Part shown: in pieces, positions 41,560 to 51,838 of the stretch
Position numbering within the stretch: position 1 is the stretch's first letter
Layout: each line of letters begins with the position of its first letter
DNA from: Azonexaceae bacterium
Lineage (GTDB): Bacteria > Pseudomonadota > Gammaproteobacteria > Burkholderiales > Rhodocyclaceae
NCBI GenBank assembly: GCA_013335535.1
Contig: JAAXVL010000002.1
Coordinates: forward strand, 62,001 to 126,000
Direction of reading: 5' to 3'
Length of the DNA stretch: 64,000 bases
Notes under the pieces: model-generated
What the model saw: the letters and a program-made list of their open reading frames with translations, nothing else
What the model was told of the DNA's origin: nothing
Database searches by the model: none
Position numbers and translations under genes: made by a program

Positions 41560-41931
41560 TCAACGGCCAAAACGGTCCATCTGGCGCCTGTCGCGCTTGG
41601 TTGGCCGGCCGTGGATGTCAGCGGCGGGATCCTGGACGAATGCTCGGCTCGTCCGTGCCGCTTCGCGCGCCGCAACGCTCTCAGGCGTTTCCTCGTAGAG
41701 CAGCCGGGCTTCCGGTGCCGGGCCGCGTTTGTCGGAGAGCGCCTTGACGCTCACTTCCCAGCGCGTTTCACCGTTGGCGATGTCGAGTCGGTCACCGACC
41801 TTGAGGTCGCGCGCCGGCTTGGTGGCGCTGCCGTTTACCTTTACCTTGCCGCCACTGAGCGCGTCGCTGGCCAGTGAGCGCGTCTTGAAAAAACGCGCCG
41901 CCCACAGCCATTTGTCGACGCGCAGGCTCAC
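41560..41931 (-). CDS. RNA-binding S4 domain protein (Hsp15-like)
   Basis: RVDKWLWAARFFKTRSLASDALSGGKVKVNGSATKPARDLKVGDRL. Confidence 0.93.
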   Translation of the reverse strand: MSLRVDKWLWAARFFKTRSLASDALSGGKVKVNGSATKPARDLKVGDRLDIANGETRWEVSVKALSDKRGPAPEARLLYEETPESVAAREAARTSRAFVQDPAADIHGRPTKRDRRQMDRFGR

Positions 41932-43190
41932 TTGGGCAGAATGGACTCGCCGGCGAAGAGCTGTTCGACGGTTTCGCGCTGGCGGATGACGTGGAGTTTG
42001 TCGCCATCGACCATGACTTCAACTGCGCGCGGCCGCGTGTTGTAGTTCGAGGCCATGGCCATGCCGTAGGCGCCGGCCGACATCACTGCCAGCAGGTCAC
42101 CGGCTTCAACAGCCAGAGAACGCTCCTGGCCGAGGAAATCGCCGGTTTCGCAGACCGGGCCGACGACGTCGTATTCGGTGGTGGCGCCCGTGCGCGGCGT
42201 GACGGGCAGGATGTCATGCCAGGCTTCGTAGAGCGCCGGGCGCATGAGGTCGTTCATGGCGGCGTCGATGATGGCGAAGTTCTTGGCCTCCCCCTGCTTG
42301 AGGTATTCAATGCGCGTGAGCAGCAGACCGGCGTTGCCGACCAGCCGGCGACCCGGTTCGAGTACGACCTGCAGACCGCGACCGGCCAGCTTGTCGAGCA
42401 GCGGAGTCAGATAGGCAGCGACGGTAGGCTGCACCTGATCGGCGCTGTACTGGATACCAAGCCCGCCACCGAGATCGAGGTGGTGAATGCGGATCCCTTC
42501 GGCGGCCAGCTGGTCGACGAGGGCCAGGATGCGGTCGAGCGCTTCGACGAAGGGCGACGGATCGAGCAGTTGCGAACCGATATGGCAGTCGACGCCGGCG
42601 ATTTCGATGTTCGGCAAGGCAGCGGCGCGACGATAGAGCGGCAGCGCGTCGTCGTAGGCCACGCCGAACTTGGCGCCCTTGAGTCCAGTGGAAATGTAGG
42701 GGTGCGTCTTCGGGTCGACGTTCGGGTTGACGCGCAGGCTGATCGGCGCCCGCTTGCCGCACTGGCCGGCCACTTCGTTGAGGCGCTCGAGCTCGGGAAT
42801 CGATTCGATGTTGAAGCAGAAAATGCCGGCTTCGAGCCCCTGCTTCATCTCGGCCGCAGTCTTCCCGACGCCTGAAAAAACAACCTTTTTCGGGTCGGCG
42901 CCGGCAGCCAGTACGCGCTGCAATTCGCCGCCGGAAACGATGTCGAAACCGGCGCCGAGCCGGGCAAAGAGGTTCAGGATGGCGAGATTGGAGTTGGCCT
43001 TGGCGGCGTAGCAGACCAGTGCGCCCTGACCGGCCGGATGGGTGCCGAGGACATCATGGAATTCGCGCAGCGAGGCTTCCAGCGCGGCACGGGAATAGAC
43101 ATAAGCGGGCGTGCCGAATTGATCGGCAATCGTCGGCAGGGCAACGGATTCGGCGTGCAGGACGCCATTCTTCAGGGCAAATTGGCTCAT
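41928..43190 (-). CDS. lysA: Diaminopimelate decarboxylase
   Basis: GTPAYVYSRAALEASL, CYAAKANSNLAIL, DLGGGLGIQY, GPVCETGDFLGQER. Confidence 0.96.
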   Translation of the reverse strand: MSQFALKNGVLHAESVALPTIADQFGTPAYVYSRAALEASLREFHDVLGTHPAGQGALVCYAAKANSNLAILNLFARLGAGFDIVSGGELQRVLAAGADPKKVVFSGVGKTAAEMKQGLEAGIFCFNIESIPELERLNEVAGQCGKRAPISLRVNPNVDPKTHPYISTGLKGAKFGVAYDDALPLYRRAAALPNIEIAGVDCHIGSQLLDPSPFVEALDRILALVDQLAAEGIRIHHLDLGGGLGIQYSADQVQPTVAAYLTPLLDKLAGRGLQVVLEPGRRLVGNAGLLLTRIEYLKQGEAKNFAIIDAAMNDLMRPALYEAWHDILPVTPRTGATTEYDVVGPVCETGDFLGQERSLAVEAGDLLAVMSAGAYGMAMASNYNTRPRAVEVMVDGDKLHVIRQRETVEQLFAGESILPK

Positions 43191-43348
43191 TGGGCTTGGG
43201 GGCGAGAGGTCGTGCTAACATCCTTGGCGGCCGGCTGGGTAGTGCCCAGCAGCGGTTCCGGCGCCGGACCAGGCGGCCTTTCAAGCTGGCCTTTCATGCC
43301 GCAGGCGGCAAGGCTCAGGATAATCAGCAAGGCGGCGATTCTGGACAT
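43187..43348 (-). CDS. lptM: LptM-like small lipoprotein
   Basis: 53 aa MSRIAALLIILSLAACGMKGQLERPPGPAPEPLLGTTQPAAKDVSTTSRPQAQ*; lipobox LAAC, GMKG motif; overlaps the lysA start; absent from the supplied track. Confidence 0.85.
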   Translation of the reverse strand: MSRIAALLIILSLAACGMKGQLERPPGPAPEPLLGTTQPAAKDVSTTSRPQAQ

Positions 43349-43389
43349 GTTCGGGGCGCTGTCAGCGAAGAGTGGGATGGTAGCACACG

Positions 43390-43707
43390 ATGGATGACAA
43401 GGAATTCAACACCCTGGCCGATGCCACGCTGGCCAGAATCGATGCGGCGCTGGAGGCGAGCGGGGCCGATGTAGATTGCCAGTTGGCAGCCGGTGGCGTA
43501 CTCGAGATCGAGTTTGATGATGGCAGCAAGATCATCGTCAATCGCCATGGCGTAGCCCGGGAAATCTGGGTCGCGGCGCGCTCGGGCGGCTTTCATTTTC
43601 GTTGGGACGGCGCGGTCTGGCGCGATACCCGCGATGCCGCCGAACTGATGGAAAAACTATCGATGCTCGCCAGTCAGCAGGCCGGCGAGACTATCGACCT
43701 GCGTTGA
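43390..43707 (+). CDS. cyaY: Iron donor protein CyaY (frataxin-like)
   Basis: MDDKEFNTLADATLARIDAALE, GSKIIVNRHGVAREIWVAARSGGFHFRWDGAVWRDTR. Confidence 0.95.
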   Translation: MDDKEFNTLADATLARIDAALEASGADVDCQLAAGGVLEIEFDDGSKIIVNRHGVAREIWVAARSGGFHFRWDGAVWRDTRDAAELMEKLSMLASQQAGETIDLR

Positions 43708-46023
43708 TCAGTCGGCTGGCGGTGCGCTGAGGTCCGGCTTCGGCAGCGGAACTGCTTCCTGAGCTTCCTCCTCCGGTAGTTTCTCCTTTGCCGCATTCTC
43801 GGCGTAGATGTAGCTCCGTTCGCGGCCTTCGCCAGAAGCAATGAGCCCCTCGGGCGCTTGCGGCAGCGACATGGGCACATCTTTTAATGCCCGATTCATG
43901 TAGCCGATCCAGATCGGCAGTGCAGCGGCGCCGCCCGTTTCCTTGTCGCCCAGCTTTCTCGGCTGATCGAAGCCGATCCAGGCGCAGCCACTGACCGTCA
44001 TCTGGTAGCCGCAGAACCACGCGTCCAGATATTCGTTGGTAGTGCCTGTCTTGCCGGCCAGGTCCTGGCGCTTGAGAATGGCCGAAGCCTTGGCGGCGGT
44101 GCCGTAGATAGTGACGTCGCGCAGCATGGCATCCATCATGAAAGCGTTGCGCGGGTCGATGACGCGCGCCGCTTCATTGCCGGCTTCAGGTGCTGCCGAG
44201 ACCGCCAGAACCTGATTGGATCCGTCGCGAATCTCGCGAACGACGAAAGGATTGATCAGGAAGCCGCCATTGGCGAAGACGGAATAGGCTGTCACCATCT
44301 GCCAGGGGGTGACCGATCCGGCACCCAGCGCCATCGTCAGGTAAGGTGGGTGTTTGGCGGCGTCAAAACCAAAACGTGCCGCATAGTCCTGCGCGTAATG
44401 AGTGCCGATTGACTGCAATATGCGGATCGACACCATGTTTTTCGACTTGGCCAGTGCTGTCCGCATGCGCATCGGGCCTTCGTACTTGCCATCGTAGTTG
44501 TGCGGTTCCCAGGCCGCAGCGCCTGTCTGGCTGGCCGGGATGATGATGGGTTCGTCCGCGATGACGCTGTTTGGGCTATAGCCTTTTTCCAGCGATGCCG
44601 AGTAGATGAAAGGCTTGAAGCTGGAACCCGGTTGTCGCCAGGCCTGGGTGACATGGTTGAACTTGTTGCGGTTAAAGTCGAAGCCACCAACCAATGCCCG
44701 AATTGCCCCGTCTTTCGGGTCGACCGCGACGAATGCGGATTCGACCTCTGGTAGCTGGCTGATCAGCCAGCCGCCTTTGTCGTCCTTTTGCAGGCGAACG
44801 ATGGCGCTGCGCTTGAGGCGCTTGTTGGGGGGCGCCTTGTCGTCGAGCATTTTTGCAGCAAATTTCATGGCGTCGCCGGTCAGATTTACGACTTCGCCAC
44901 CCTTGCGATAGACCTTGATCTGTTTTGCATCGGCCGCCAGAACAAGTGCCGGGACCAGGTCGCCGGCATCGGGAATGTCCTGCAGAGCTTCGTCGATTGC
45001 CTCGTCCTGATCGGATTTGATGTCCTTCATGTCCAGATAGGATTCGGCACCACGGTAGCCGTGTCGCCGGTCGTAATCCATGACACCCTTGCGCAGGCTG
45101 GTATAAGCAGCCTCCTGCTCCGCCTTGATAAGGGTCGTGTAAACCTTCATGCCGCGTGAGTAAACCTCTTCCGGGAAGCGCTCGGCGGTAATCTGTCGAG
45201 CCATTTCTGCCACGTACTCGGCGTGGACGGCGTATTCGGCTAATTCCCGTTTGACGACCAGTGGTTCCTTGAGGGCGGCTTCGTGCTGAGTCTCTGTGAT
45301 ATGGCCCAATTCACGCATGCGGCGCAGGACGTAGTGCTGGCGTAGTCTGGCCCGATTCGGATTGACGATCGGGTTGTAGGCGGACGGCGCTTTTGGTAAG
45401 CCGGCCAGCATCGCCGCTTCGGCAATCGAAATGTCCTTGAGTGGCTTTCCGAAGTAAATCTGGGAAGCAGCAGCAAAACCATAGGCGCGTTGGCCAAGGA
45501 AGATCTGGTTGATGTACAGCTCGAAAATCTGGTCCTTTGACAGGTTGCTTTCTATCTTGAAGGACAGAAGGGCCTCATAAAGCTTGCGGGTGTAGGTTTT
45601 TTCGCCAGTCAGGAAGAAATTGCGCGCCACTTGCTGGGTAATGGTCGAAGCACCCTGCCGCTTGCCTCCACCGAGCAGATTCGCGCCGATTGCACGGACG
45701 ACGCCAGTGTAGTCAATGCCGCCGTGCTGATAGAAACGATCATCCTCGGCCGCCAGAATGGCATGTTTCATTACGGCAGGGACATCGGCAATGGCCACAA
45801 CGGCACGACGTTCTTCGCCAAACTCACCAATCAGGAAACCATCGGCCGTGTACACGCGCAAGGGAATCTTCGGGCGATAGTCGGTCAGCACCTCCAACGA
45901 CGGCAGATTTGGGTAGGTGAGTACAAGAACGATCAGCGCCATGGCTATGCCAATGGCAATTATTCCAAGGCAAAATATGACGGGGTAAAATACTAGGCGC
46001 AGCGCCGGAGGTAGTGAAGGCAC
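43708..46023 (-). CDS. mrcA: Penicillin-binding protein 1A
   Basis: AILAAEDDRFYQHGGIDYTGVVRA, GGKRQGASTITQQVARNFFL, RQPGSSFKPFIYSASLEKG, GKTGTTNEYLDAWF. Confidence 0.95.
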   Translation of the reverse strand: MPSLPPALRLVFYPVIFCLGIIAIGIAMALIVLVLTYPNLPSLEVLTDYRPKIPLRVYTADGFLIGEFGEERRAVVAIADVPAVMKHAILAAEDDRFYQHGGIDYTGVVRAIGANLLGGGKRQGASTITQQVARNFFLTGEKTYTRKLYEALLSFKIESNLSKDQIFELYINQIFLGQRAYGFAAASQIYFGKPLKDISIAEAAMLAGLPKAPSAYNPIVNPNRARLRQHYVLRRMRELGHITETQHEAALKEPLVVKRELAEYAVHAEYVAEMARQITAERFPEEVYSRGMKVYTTLIKAEQEAAYTSLRKGVMDYDRRHGYRGAESYLDMKDIKSDQDEAIDEALQDIPDAGDLVPALVLAADAKQIKVYRKGGEVVNLTGDAMKFAAKMLDDKAPPNKRLKRSAIVRLQKDDKGGWLISQLPEVESAFVAVDPKDGAIRALVGGFDFNRNKFNHVTQAWRQPGSSFKPFIYSASLEKGYSPNSVIADEPIIIPASQTGAAAWEPHNYDGKYEGPMRMRTALAKSKNMVSIRILQSIGTHYAQDYAARFGFDAAKHPPYLTMALGAGSVTPWQMVTAYSVFANGGFLINPFVVREIRDGSNQVLAVSAAPEAGNEAARVIDPRNAFMMDAMLRDVTIYGTAAKASAILKRQDLAGKTGTTNEYLDAWFCGYQMTVSGCAWIGFDQPRKLGDKETGGAAALPIWIGYMNRALKDVPMSLPQAPEGLIASGEGRERSYIYAENAAKEKLPEEEAQEAVPLPKPDLSAPPAD

Positions 46024-46183
46024 GGTGGTCAGATTGGCGAAATAGGAGTTGCGCGGATTATACGCTGGGGTAAAACAGCGCCGTAAAATTGCTTTACATG
46101 CCTAGATGTTATTGTTAGCATCTGAAGTGAATTATTGGTTATTTTGCTAACTTCGCATTCCGTAAGGACTTTTTGGGGGTCTG

Positions 46184-47269
46184 GTGGGCTTAGATATCTC
46201 AGCGTTGTTAAATCCCAAGGCGCGTTCCTTGTTCGGTTTGGACATCAGTTCGTCCGCCGTAAAGATGGTTGAACTTACCGCCAATGGGAAGGACGGCTAT
46301 CGCGTTGAGCGCTACACCATAGAGGTGTTGCCCAAAGATGCGGTGTCCGATGGCAATATTGCCAACCTGGACGGTGTTGTCGACTGCGTAAAGCGTGCCT
46401 GGAAGCGAATGGGTACATCGACTCGCAATGTCGCGATGGCCTTGCCGGGTTCTGCCGTCATCACCAAGAAAATCATTGTGCCGGCCGGTCTGCGCGATGA
46501 AGAGCTTGAGGCTCAGGTTGAGACTGAGGCCAACCAATACATTCCCTTCGCCATCGATGAAGTGAATCTGGATTATCAGGTCATTGGTCCTGCTCCTGCT
46601 GTGCCCGATGAACTTGAGGTTCTGATTGCGGCTTCCAAGAAAGAGCGCGTTGAAGATCGGGTCGCGGTGGCTGATGCTGCCGGCCTTAAGGCAAGCGTTG
46701 TTGATGTCGAATCATTCGCGGCACTGGCTGCATTTGAATTGATCGAGCGCCAGTTGCCCGAGTCGGGGAAAAATCAGGTCGTTGCGCTCATAGATGCGGG
46801 CGCCAACATCATGAACCTGACAGTGTTGCGCAATGGGCAGCAGGTTTACGCCCGTGAGCAGGCTTTTGGTGGCGGAATGTTGACGCAGGATATTTCTCGT
46901 CATTATGGCATGAGCTACGAGGATGCTGAAGCGGCCAAGCGGGCGGGAAATTTGCCTGAAGGCTATGAAATAGAGTTGCTCAACCCGTTCATGGAGAATC
47001 TTGCGCTGGAAGTTTCTCGTGCGTTGCAATTCTTCTTTACTTCGACCCAATACAATCAGGTTGATCATATCGTTCTGGCTGGTGGTTGTGCGGTCATTCC
47101 TGGTATCGATGAAGTTGTTGCCACGAGAACCCAAGTCAATACGCTGATCGCCAACCCCTTCGCCAACATGGTGCTCTCTGACCGTGTTCGGGCAAAAAGC
47201 TTGCTCGCTGATGCCTCATCGTTGATGGTGGCCTGCGGCTTGGCACTGCGGAGGTTTGATCCATCATGA
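46184..47269 (+). CDS. pilM: Type IV pilus assembly protein PilM
   Basis: LFGLDISSSAVKMVELTANGKDGYRVERYTIE, ALPGSAVITKKI; pilMNOPQ context. Confidence 0.94.
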   Translation: MGLDISALLNPKARSLFGLDISSSAVKMVELTANGKDGYRVERYTIEVLPKDAVSDGNIANLDGVVDCVKRAWKRMGTSTRNVAMALPGSAVITKKIIVPAGLRDEELEAQVETEANQYIPFAIDEVNLDYQVIGPAPAVPDELEVLIAASKKERVEDRVAVADAAGLKASVVDVESFAALAAFELIERQLPESGKNQVVALIDAGANIMNLTVLRNGQQVYAREQAFGGGMLTQDISRHYGMSYEDAEAAKRAGNLPEGYEIELLNPFMENLALEVSRALQFFFTSTQYNQVDHIVLAGGCAVIPGIDEVVATRTQVNTLIANPFANMVLSDRVRAKSLLADASSLMVACGLALRRFDPS

Positions 47270-47838
47270 TTCGCATCAACCTTCTTCCCCATCGCGAAGA
47301 GGCCAAAAAGGCTCGGCGAGAGCAATTCTTTGTGTTGTCCGGGTTGGTCTCTGTTCTGGGGGCATTGATTGTATTTGCGGTTTACACCCTTATCGGTAGC
47401 GCGATCAGTAATCAGGACAGCTCGAACGATTTTCTCAAAGGGGAAATTGCTGTTCTTGACAAGCAGCTTGATCAAATCAAGCGCCTGAAAGAGCAAACCC
47501 AAGCCTTGCTTTCGCGGAAGCAGGTTATTGAGAACCTGCAACGCGACCGCGGTGAAACCGTTTATTTGTTGAGTGAACTAGTGAAGCAGGTGCCTGAAGG
47601 TATTTACCTAAAATCACTAAAACAGGACGGATTGAAGGTCAATATTTCTGGTCACGCGCAGTCAAATGCCCGCATCTCGGCATTGATGCGTAATCTGGAA
47701 GCCTCGCCCTGGCTGGAGACGCCGCAGTTGATCGAAAGTAAGGCCGTTGTGATCAATGGCCGCCGGATCAACGAATTTGGCATGACATTCATTCTCACCC
47801 GCGTAAAGCCAGAGGAAGACGGGAAGGTGAAAAAGTGA
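47266..47838 (+). CDS. pilN: Type IV pilus assembly protein PilN
   Basis: MIRINLLPHREEAKKARREQFF. Confidence 0.94.
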   Translation: MIRINLLPHREEAKKARREQFFVLSGLVSVLGALIVFAVYTLIGSAISNQDSSNDFLKGEIAVLDKQLDQIKRLKEQTQALLSRKQVIENLQRDRGETVYLLSELVKQVPEGIYLKSLKQDGLKVNISGHAQSNARISALMRNLEASPWLETPQLIESKAVVINGRRINEFGMTFILTRVKPEEDGKVKK

Positions 47839-48518
47839 ACGCCAAGTCTATCTCCTTGCCCAATATTGATTTTCAGTCAATAGCCGACGATTTTCGGCTA
47901 ATGAACCCGAATGATCCGGGAGCGTGGCCTTTGATTCCGAAGGTTACGGTTCTTGTTGGTCTCTTCGTCGCTATTCTCATTGCCGGCTGGTGGTTTGTCT
48001 GGAATGACCAGTTAACCGAGTTGGAGACAAAGCAGCGCGAAGAGGAAACGCTCAAGCAGCAGTATCTTGACAAGAAACGTCAAGCGGTAAATCTGGATTT
48101 GTATATTCAGCAACTAGCCGAAATAGATCGCTCTTTCGGCGCATTGCTTAAACAACTGCCCGATAAATCAGAAATTGAGGCACTGCTTATTGAAGTTAAC
48201 CAGGCTGGTCTTGGTCGCGGGTTGCAGTTCGAATTGTTCAAGCCGGGGCAGGAGCAGGTCAAGGACTTCTACGCGGAGTTGCCGATCACTGTAAAGATTA
48301 ATGGTGGATATCATGACTTCGGGGCTTTTGCTGCCGATATCGCAAAACTGCCTCGCATCGTAACCCTGAACAATATTTCGATTGCACCGGTCAAGGATGG
48401 TGGGCAGCTTTCGCTGGATGCCACGACCAAGACATTCCGCTATCTTGATGAGGAAGAGATAGCCAAGCAGAAGAAGGCTGAGCAAGAGAAGAAGGCCGCG
48501 CAAGGAGCGAAGAAGTGA
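47835..48518 (+). CDS. pilO: Type IV pilus assembly protein PilO
   Basis: GAWPLIPKVTVLVG, LKQLPDKSEIEALLIEVNQAGLGRGLQFELFKPG. Confidence 0.93.
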   Translation: MNAKSISLPNIDFQSIADDFRLMNPNDPGAWPLIPKVTVLVGLFVAILIAGWWFVWNDQLTELETKQREEETLKQQYLDKKRQAVNLDLYIQQLAEIDRSFGALLKQLPDKSEIEALLIEVNQAGLGRGLQFELFKPGQEQVKDFYAELPITVKINGGYHDFGAFAADIAKLPRIVTLNNISIAPVKDGGQLSLDATTKTFRYLDEEEIAKQKKAEQEKKAAQGAKK

Positions 48519-49060
48519 AACGAATAGTGCTTGTTGCCTTGTGTGGTTTCCTTGGCGCTTGTGCCGGGGGAGATCACGAAGACTTGAAACAGTGGATGGC
48601 TGAAAACACTAAAGACATGCGAGGGAATATTCCCAAGTTGCCCGAGGTTAAGCCATACGAGCCGGTGCCCTATGAGGTGGAAGCCACGATTGATCCGTTC
48701 AAGCCGAACAAGATAGAGCCAGAATCCAAATACAAACAGGTCGCTGGCAAAGGCGGGGCATTTCAGCCGGATTTTGAAGCAAGGGAGGTTCGTAACAGCC
48801 TTTTGGAAAAGTATCCGATTGAGTCTCTCAAGATGATCGGTTACATGAATGTAAACAAACGCCCGATGGCGGTTGTTCAGGTTGAAGACAAGGTCAAGCA
48901 AGTCAAGGTAGGGGACTATGTGGGCCTTGATTTCGGAATGGTGACGCAGATTTTGGATACGGAAGTTCAACTGCGGGAATTGATTCAGGATTCTGCTGGT
49001 GACTGGACTGAGCGCAAGAGCTCGCTCTACCTGCAGAGCAAGGAGGGAAGCAAGAAATGA
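48515..49060 (+). CDS. pilP: Type IV pilus assembly lipoprotein PilP
   Basis: GFLGACAGGDHEDLKQWMAE lipobox; SLKMIGYMNVNKRPMAVVQVEDKVKQVKVGDYVGL. Confidence 0.93.
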   Translation: MKRIVLVALCGFLGACAGGDHEDLKQWMAENTKDMRGNIPKLPEVKPYEPVPYEVEATIDPFKPNKIEPESKYKQVAGKGGAFQPDFEAREVRNSLLEKYPIESLKMIGYMNVNKRPMAVVQVEDKVKQVKVGDYVGLDFGMVTQILDTEVQLRELIQDSAGDWTERKSSLYLQSKEGSKK

Positions 49061-51228
49061 AATTGATAACCTATGCGATGGCTGTAGCCTCGGCCTGCCT
49101 TGCTCTGTCGTCTTCTGCACAGGCAGAGGCTCTGCCGGCAAACGCTATTGAAGCAGTCAACGTCGCCCAACAAGGGAACGAGGTTGCTCTCCGGATTGAC
49201 CTGAAGGAGCCGTTGGCGTCACCGCCACCGGGTTTTAGCGTCGCCAATCCCGCAAAAATAGCGCTTGATTTCCAGTCGACTGCAAACGGCTTGGGTAAAA
49301 CTAGCCAAGTGTTCAATCAGGGCGATTTGCGGGGCATGAATGTCGTACAAGTTGGAGACCGTACACGAGTGGTGCTGAATCTTGTCCGGAACATGAACTA
49401 CAAGACCCGGCTTGACGGAAAATCACTCTATGTGACGCTGTCGCCGATTGAGCGACTGGCAGATTCAGCCGCACAACGAACGACCCGCTTTGCTGAGGAA
49501 AGCCTGGTCGGTTCGAAGCATGCTGTTAGCGACGTGCTGTTTCGTCGCGGCAAGGATGGCGAGGGCCGGGTTATCGTTGATCTGAGTGATACGGGTACAG
49601 GCATTGATATCCGGCAACAAGGTGCCAATTTGGTTGTCGATTTCATGAAAACGACAGTGCCGGACCGCCTGCGCCGCAAGCTGGACGTTACGGATTTTGC
49701 AACCCCCGTAACTACGGTCGAAACCAAGGCAATCGGCGACAACGTTAGGATGGTAATAACGCCAAAAGGTTTGTGGGAGCACAATGCCTATCAAAGCGAC
49801 AATCAATTTATTGTAGAAGTTAAGCAGATCGTCGAAGATCCCAATAAATTGGTTCAGGGGGCAAAGGTCGGCTATCAGGGGCCTAGGGTCAGTATTAATT
49901 ACCAAAATGGTGACGTTCGTGCCCTGTTGCGCTTGATGGCCGAAGAACTCAATCTAAATGCTGTCATCAGCGAAACTGTCACTGGAACGACTACGCTGGT
50001 ATTGAAGGATGTGCCGGCCGATCAGGTCATCGATATCATCTTCCAGCAAAAGGGGCTTGATATGCGGAAGAAGGGCAACATTATTCTGATTGCCCCACGC
50101 GATGAAATTGCCACCCGCGAAAAACTCGATTTTGAATCAAAGCAACAGATCAGTGAACTGGAGCCTCTCAAGCTTGAGCAGTTCCAGTTGAATTATCAAA
50201 AGGCTGCTGATGTGGCTAGGCTGCTGGCAGGTTTGCCTTTGACGGGGGCAGGAGCTGCACCTGCGCCAGCAGCAGGTCCCAATCTGGCTGCACAGCGTAT
50301 ATTGAGTAAGCGGGGTAGTGCGGTTGCTGACCCGCAATCGAATATCATTTTCATCAACGATATTCCAACTAAACTCGAGGAAATCCGTACATTCATTCGA
50401 TCGATTGACACAGCTGCGAGGCAGGTTTTGATAGAAGCGCGGGTTGTGGAGGCTCAGGATAACTTCAAGCGAGAGATTGGCGCGAAGCTAGGTTTGATTA
50501 ATTCCAAGCCTAGCGAAATATTGGGTACTGGGATAAATTTCGCCGGTGGAAAAATGACCCCTGCAGTTACCACGGGTTCAACGACAACCCCTGCAACGTT
50601 AATACAGAATTCGATGGTTGGCGTAAATTTACCGACTCCAACGACAGGGGGGGCGCTCGCTTTTTCCCTATTTAACTCGTCAATAACACGTATTCTGAAT
50701 GTTGAGCTAGCGGCGTTAGAGTCGGATGGGATTGGTAAAATTATTTCCAGTCCGAGAGTAATTACCGCGAATAACGTAAAGGCCAAGATTGAAGATGGTA
50801 CGGAGGTTCCGTACATTACTGCGCAAACTTCCAGTGGCGCAACAACCTATACGGTTGCCTTCAAGCCTGCAAAATTATCGCTTGAGGTAACTCCTCAAAT
50901 AACCCCTGAGGGTACGGTCAGGATGAACTTGATTGTAAAAAAAGAAGAGCCAGATTGGACTCGAGCTGTTAGTGTAAATGGATTCCTTAATCCACCGATC
51001 AAGAGTTCAATTGTTGAGACGAATGTTGTTGTGGAAAATGGCGGGACTGTAGTGATTGGTGGCGTGTTTATCACTGACTCCCAAAACACGGTTGACAAGG
51101 TTCCACTCCTCGGTGACATCCCCTTCCTCGGGTGGTTGTTTAAATATAAAAGTGACACCGGAAAACGCCGCGAGTTGTTAGTGTTCATTACACCACGCGT
51201 GATTTCAGACAAGATGCAATTTGACTGA
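49057..51228 (+). CDS. pilQ: Type IV pilus secretin PilQ
   Basis: AMIN-like N-terminus, VSINYQNGDVRALLRLMAEELNLN STN-like domain, VLIEARVVEAQDNFKREIGAKLG, secretin C-terminus PFLGWLFKYKSDTGKRRELLVFITPRVI. Confidence 0.95.
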   Translation: MKLITYAMAVASACLALSSSAQAEALPANAIEAVNVAQQGNEVALRIDLKEPLASPPPGFSVANPAKIALDFQSTANGLGKTSQVFNQGDLRGMNVVQVGDRTRVVLNLVRNMNYKTRLDGKSLYVTLSPIERLADSAAQRTTRFAEESLVGSKHAVSDVLFRRGKDGEGRVIVDLSDTGTGIDIRQQGANLVVDFMKTTVPDRLRRKLDVTDFATPVTTVETKAIGDNVRMVITPKGLWEHNAYQSDNQFIVEVKQIVEDPNKLVQGAKVGYQGPRVSINYQNGDVRALLRLMAEELNLNAVISETVTGTTTLVLKDVPADQVIDIIFQQKGLDMRKKGNIILIAPRDEIATREKLDFESKQQISELEPLKLEQFQLNYQKAADVARLLAGLPLTGAGAAPAPAAGPNLAAQRILSKRGSAVADPQSNIIFINDIPTKLEEIRTFIRSIDTAARQVLIEARVVEAQDNFKREIGAKLGLINSKPSEILGTGINFAGGKMTPAVTTGSTTTPATLIQNSMVGVNLPTPTTGGALAFSLFNSSITRILNVELAALESDGIGKIISSPRVITANNVKAKIEDGTEVPYITAQTSSGATTYTVAFKPAKLSLEVTPQITPEGTVRMNLIVKKEEPDWTRAVSVNGFLNPPIKSSIVETNVVVENGGTVVIGGVFITDSQNTVDKVPLLGDIPFLGWLFKYKSDTGKRRELLVFITPRVISDKMQFD

Positions 51229-51249
51229 TTTTGACTAGCCTAACACTTG

Positions 51250-51278
51250 TGGGGTCGGCAACGCCGGCCCCTTTTTTT
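51250..51278 (+). terminator. Rho-independent terminator after pilQ
   Basis: GGGGTCGGC-aac-GCCGGCCCC-TTTTTTT (one G.U). Confidence 0.85.
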
Positions 51279-51310
51279 GTACATGACGGGTAGTCGGCTA
51301 AAATCCTAGC

Positions 51311-51838
51311 GTGGAAAATCGTCGCAATATATATCTCGTCGGTCTCATGGGGGCCGGCAAAACTACTGTCGGTCGCCAATTGGCGAAGCGCCTGGGGCGG
51401 CCGTTCTTTGATTCTGATCACGAGATTGTTGAGCGGACAGGTGTGCCTATCCCCACAATCTTCGAAATTGAAGGGGAGGAAGGCTTTCGGCGGCGGGAAG
51501 CCCAGACGATTCAGGAGCTTACCGAATCGCCCAACATTGTGATGGCAACTGGTGGCGGCGTAGTAATCAACCCCGAGAATCGTCGCAGGTTGCACGAAAC
51601 CGGGTGGGTGGTATACCTAAACGTTCCGCCTGCTTTGCTTTTTGAGCGTACGCGGCATGACCGCAATCGCCCTTTATTGCAAGTAGCGGACCCGCTTGCA
51701 AAGTTGGAAGAATTGCATTCCGTCCGTGACCCGCTTTACCGAGAGGCTGCCCATCTCGTGGTTGATGGCGGCCGTCTCGTTGCATCCGGAATCGTCCTGC
51801 ATCTCCTGAGAGAATTTAACCGTCAATGCACAACATGA
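51311..51838 (+). CDS. aroK: Shikimate kinase
   Basis: [61 protein letters not shown] start. Confidence 0.96.
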   Translation: MENRRNIYLVGLMGAGKTTVGRQLAKRLGRPFFDSDHEIVERTGVPIPTIFEIEGEEGFRRREAQTIQELTESPNIVMATGGGVVINPENRRRLHETGWVVYLNVPPALLFERTRHDRNRPLLQVADPLAKLEELHSVRDPLYREAAHLVVDGGRLVASGIVLHLLREFNRQCTT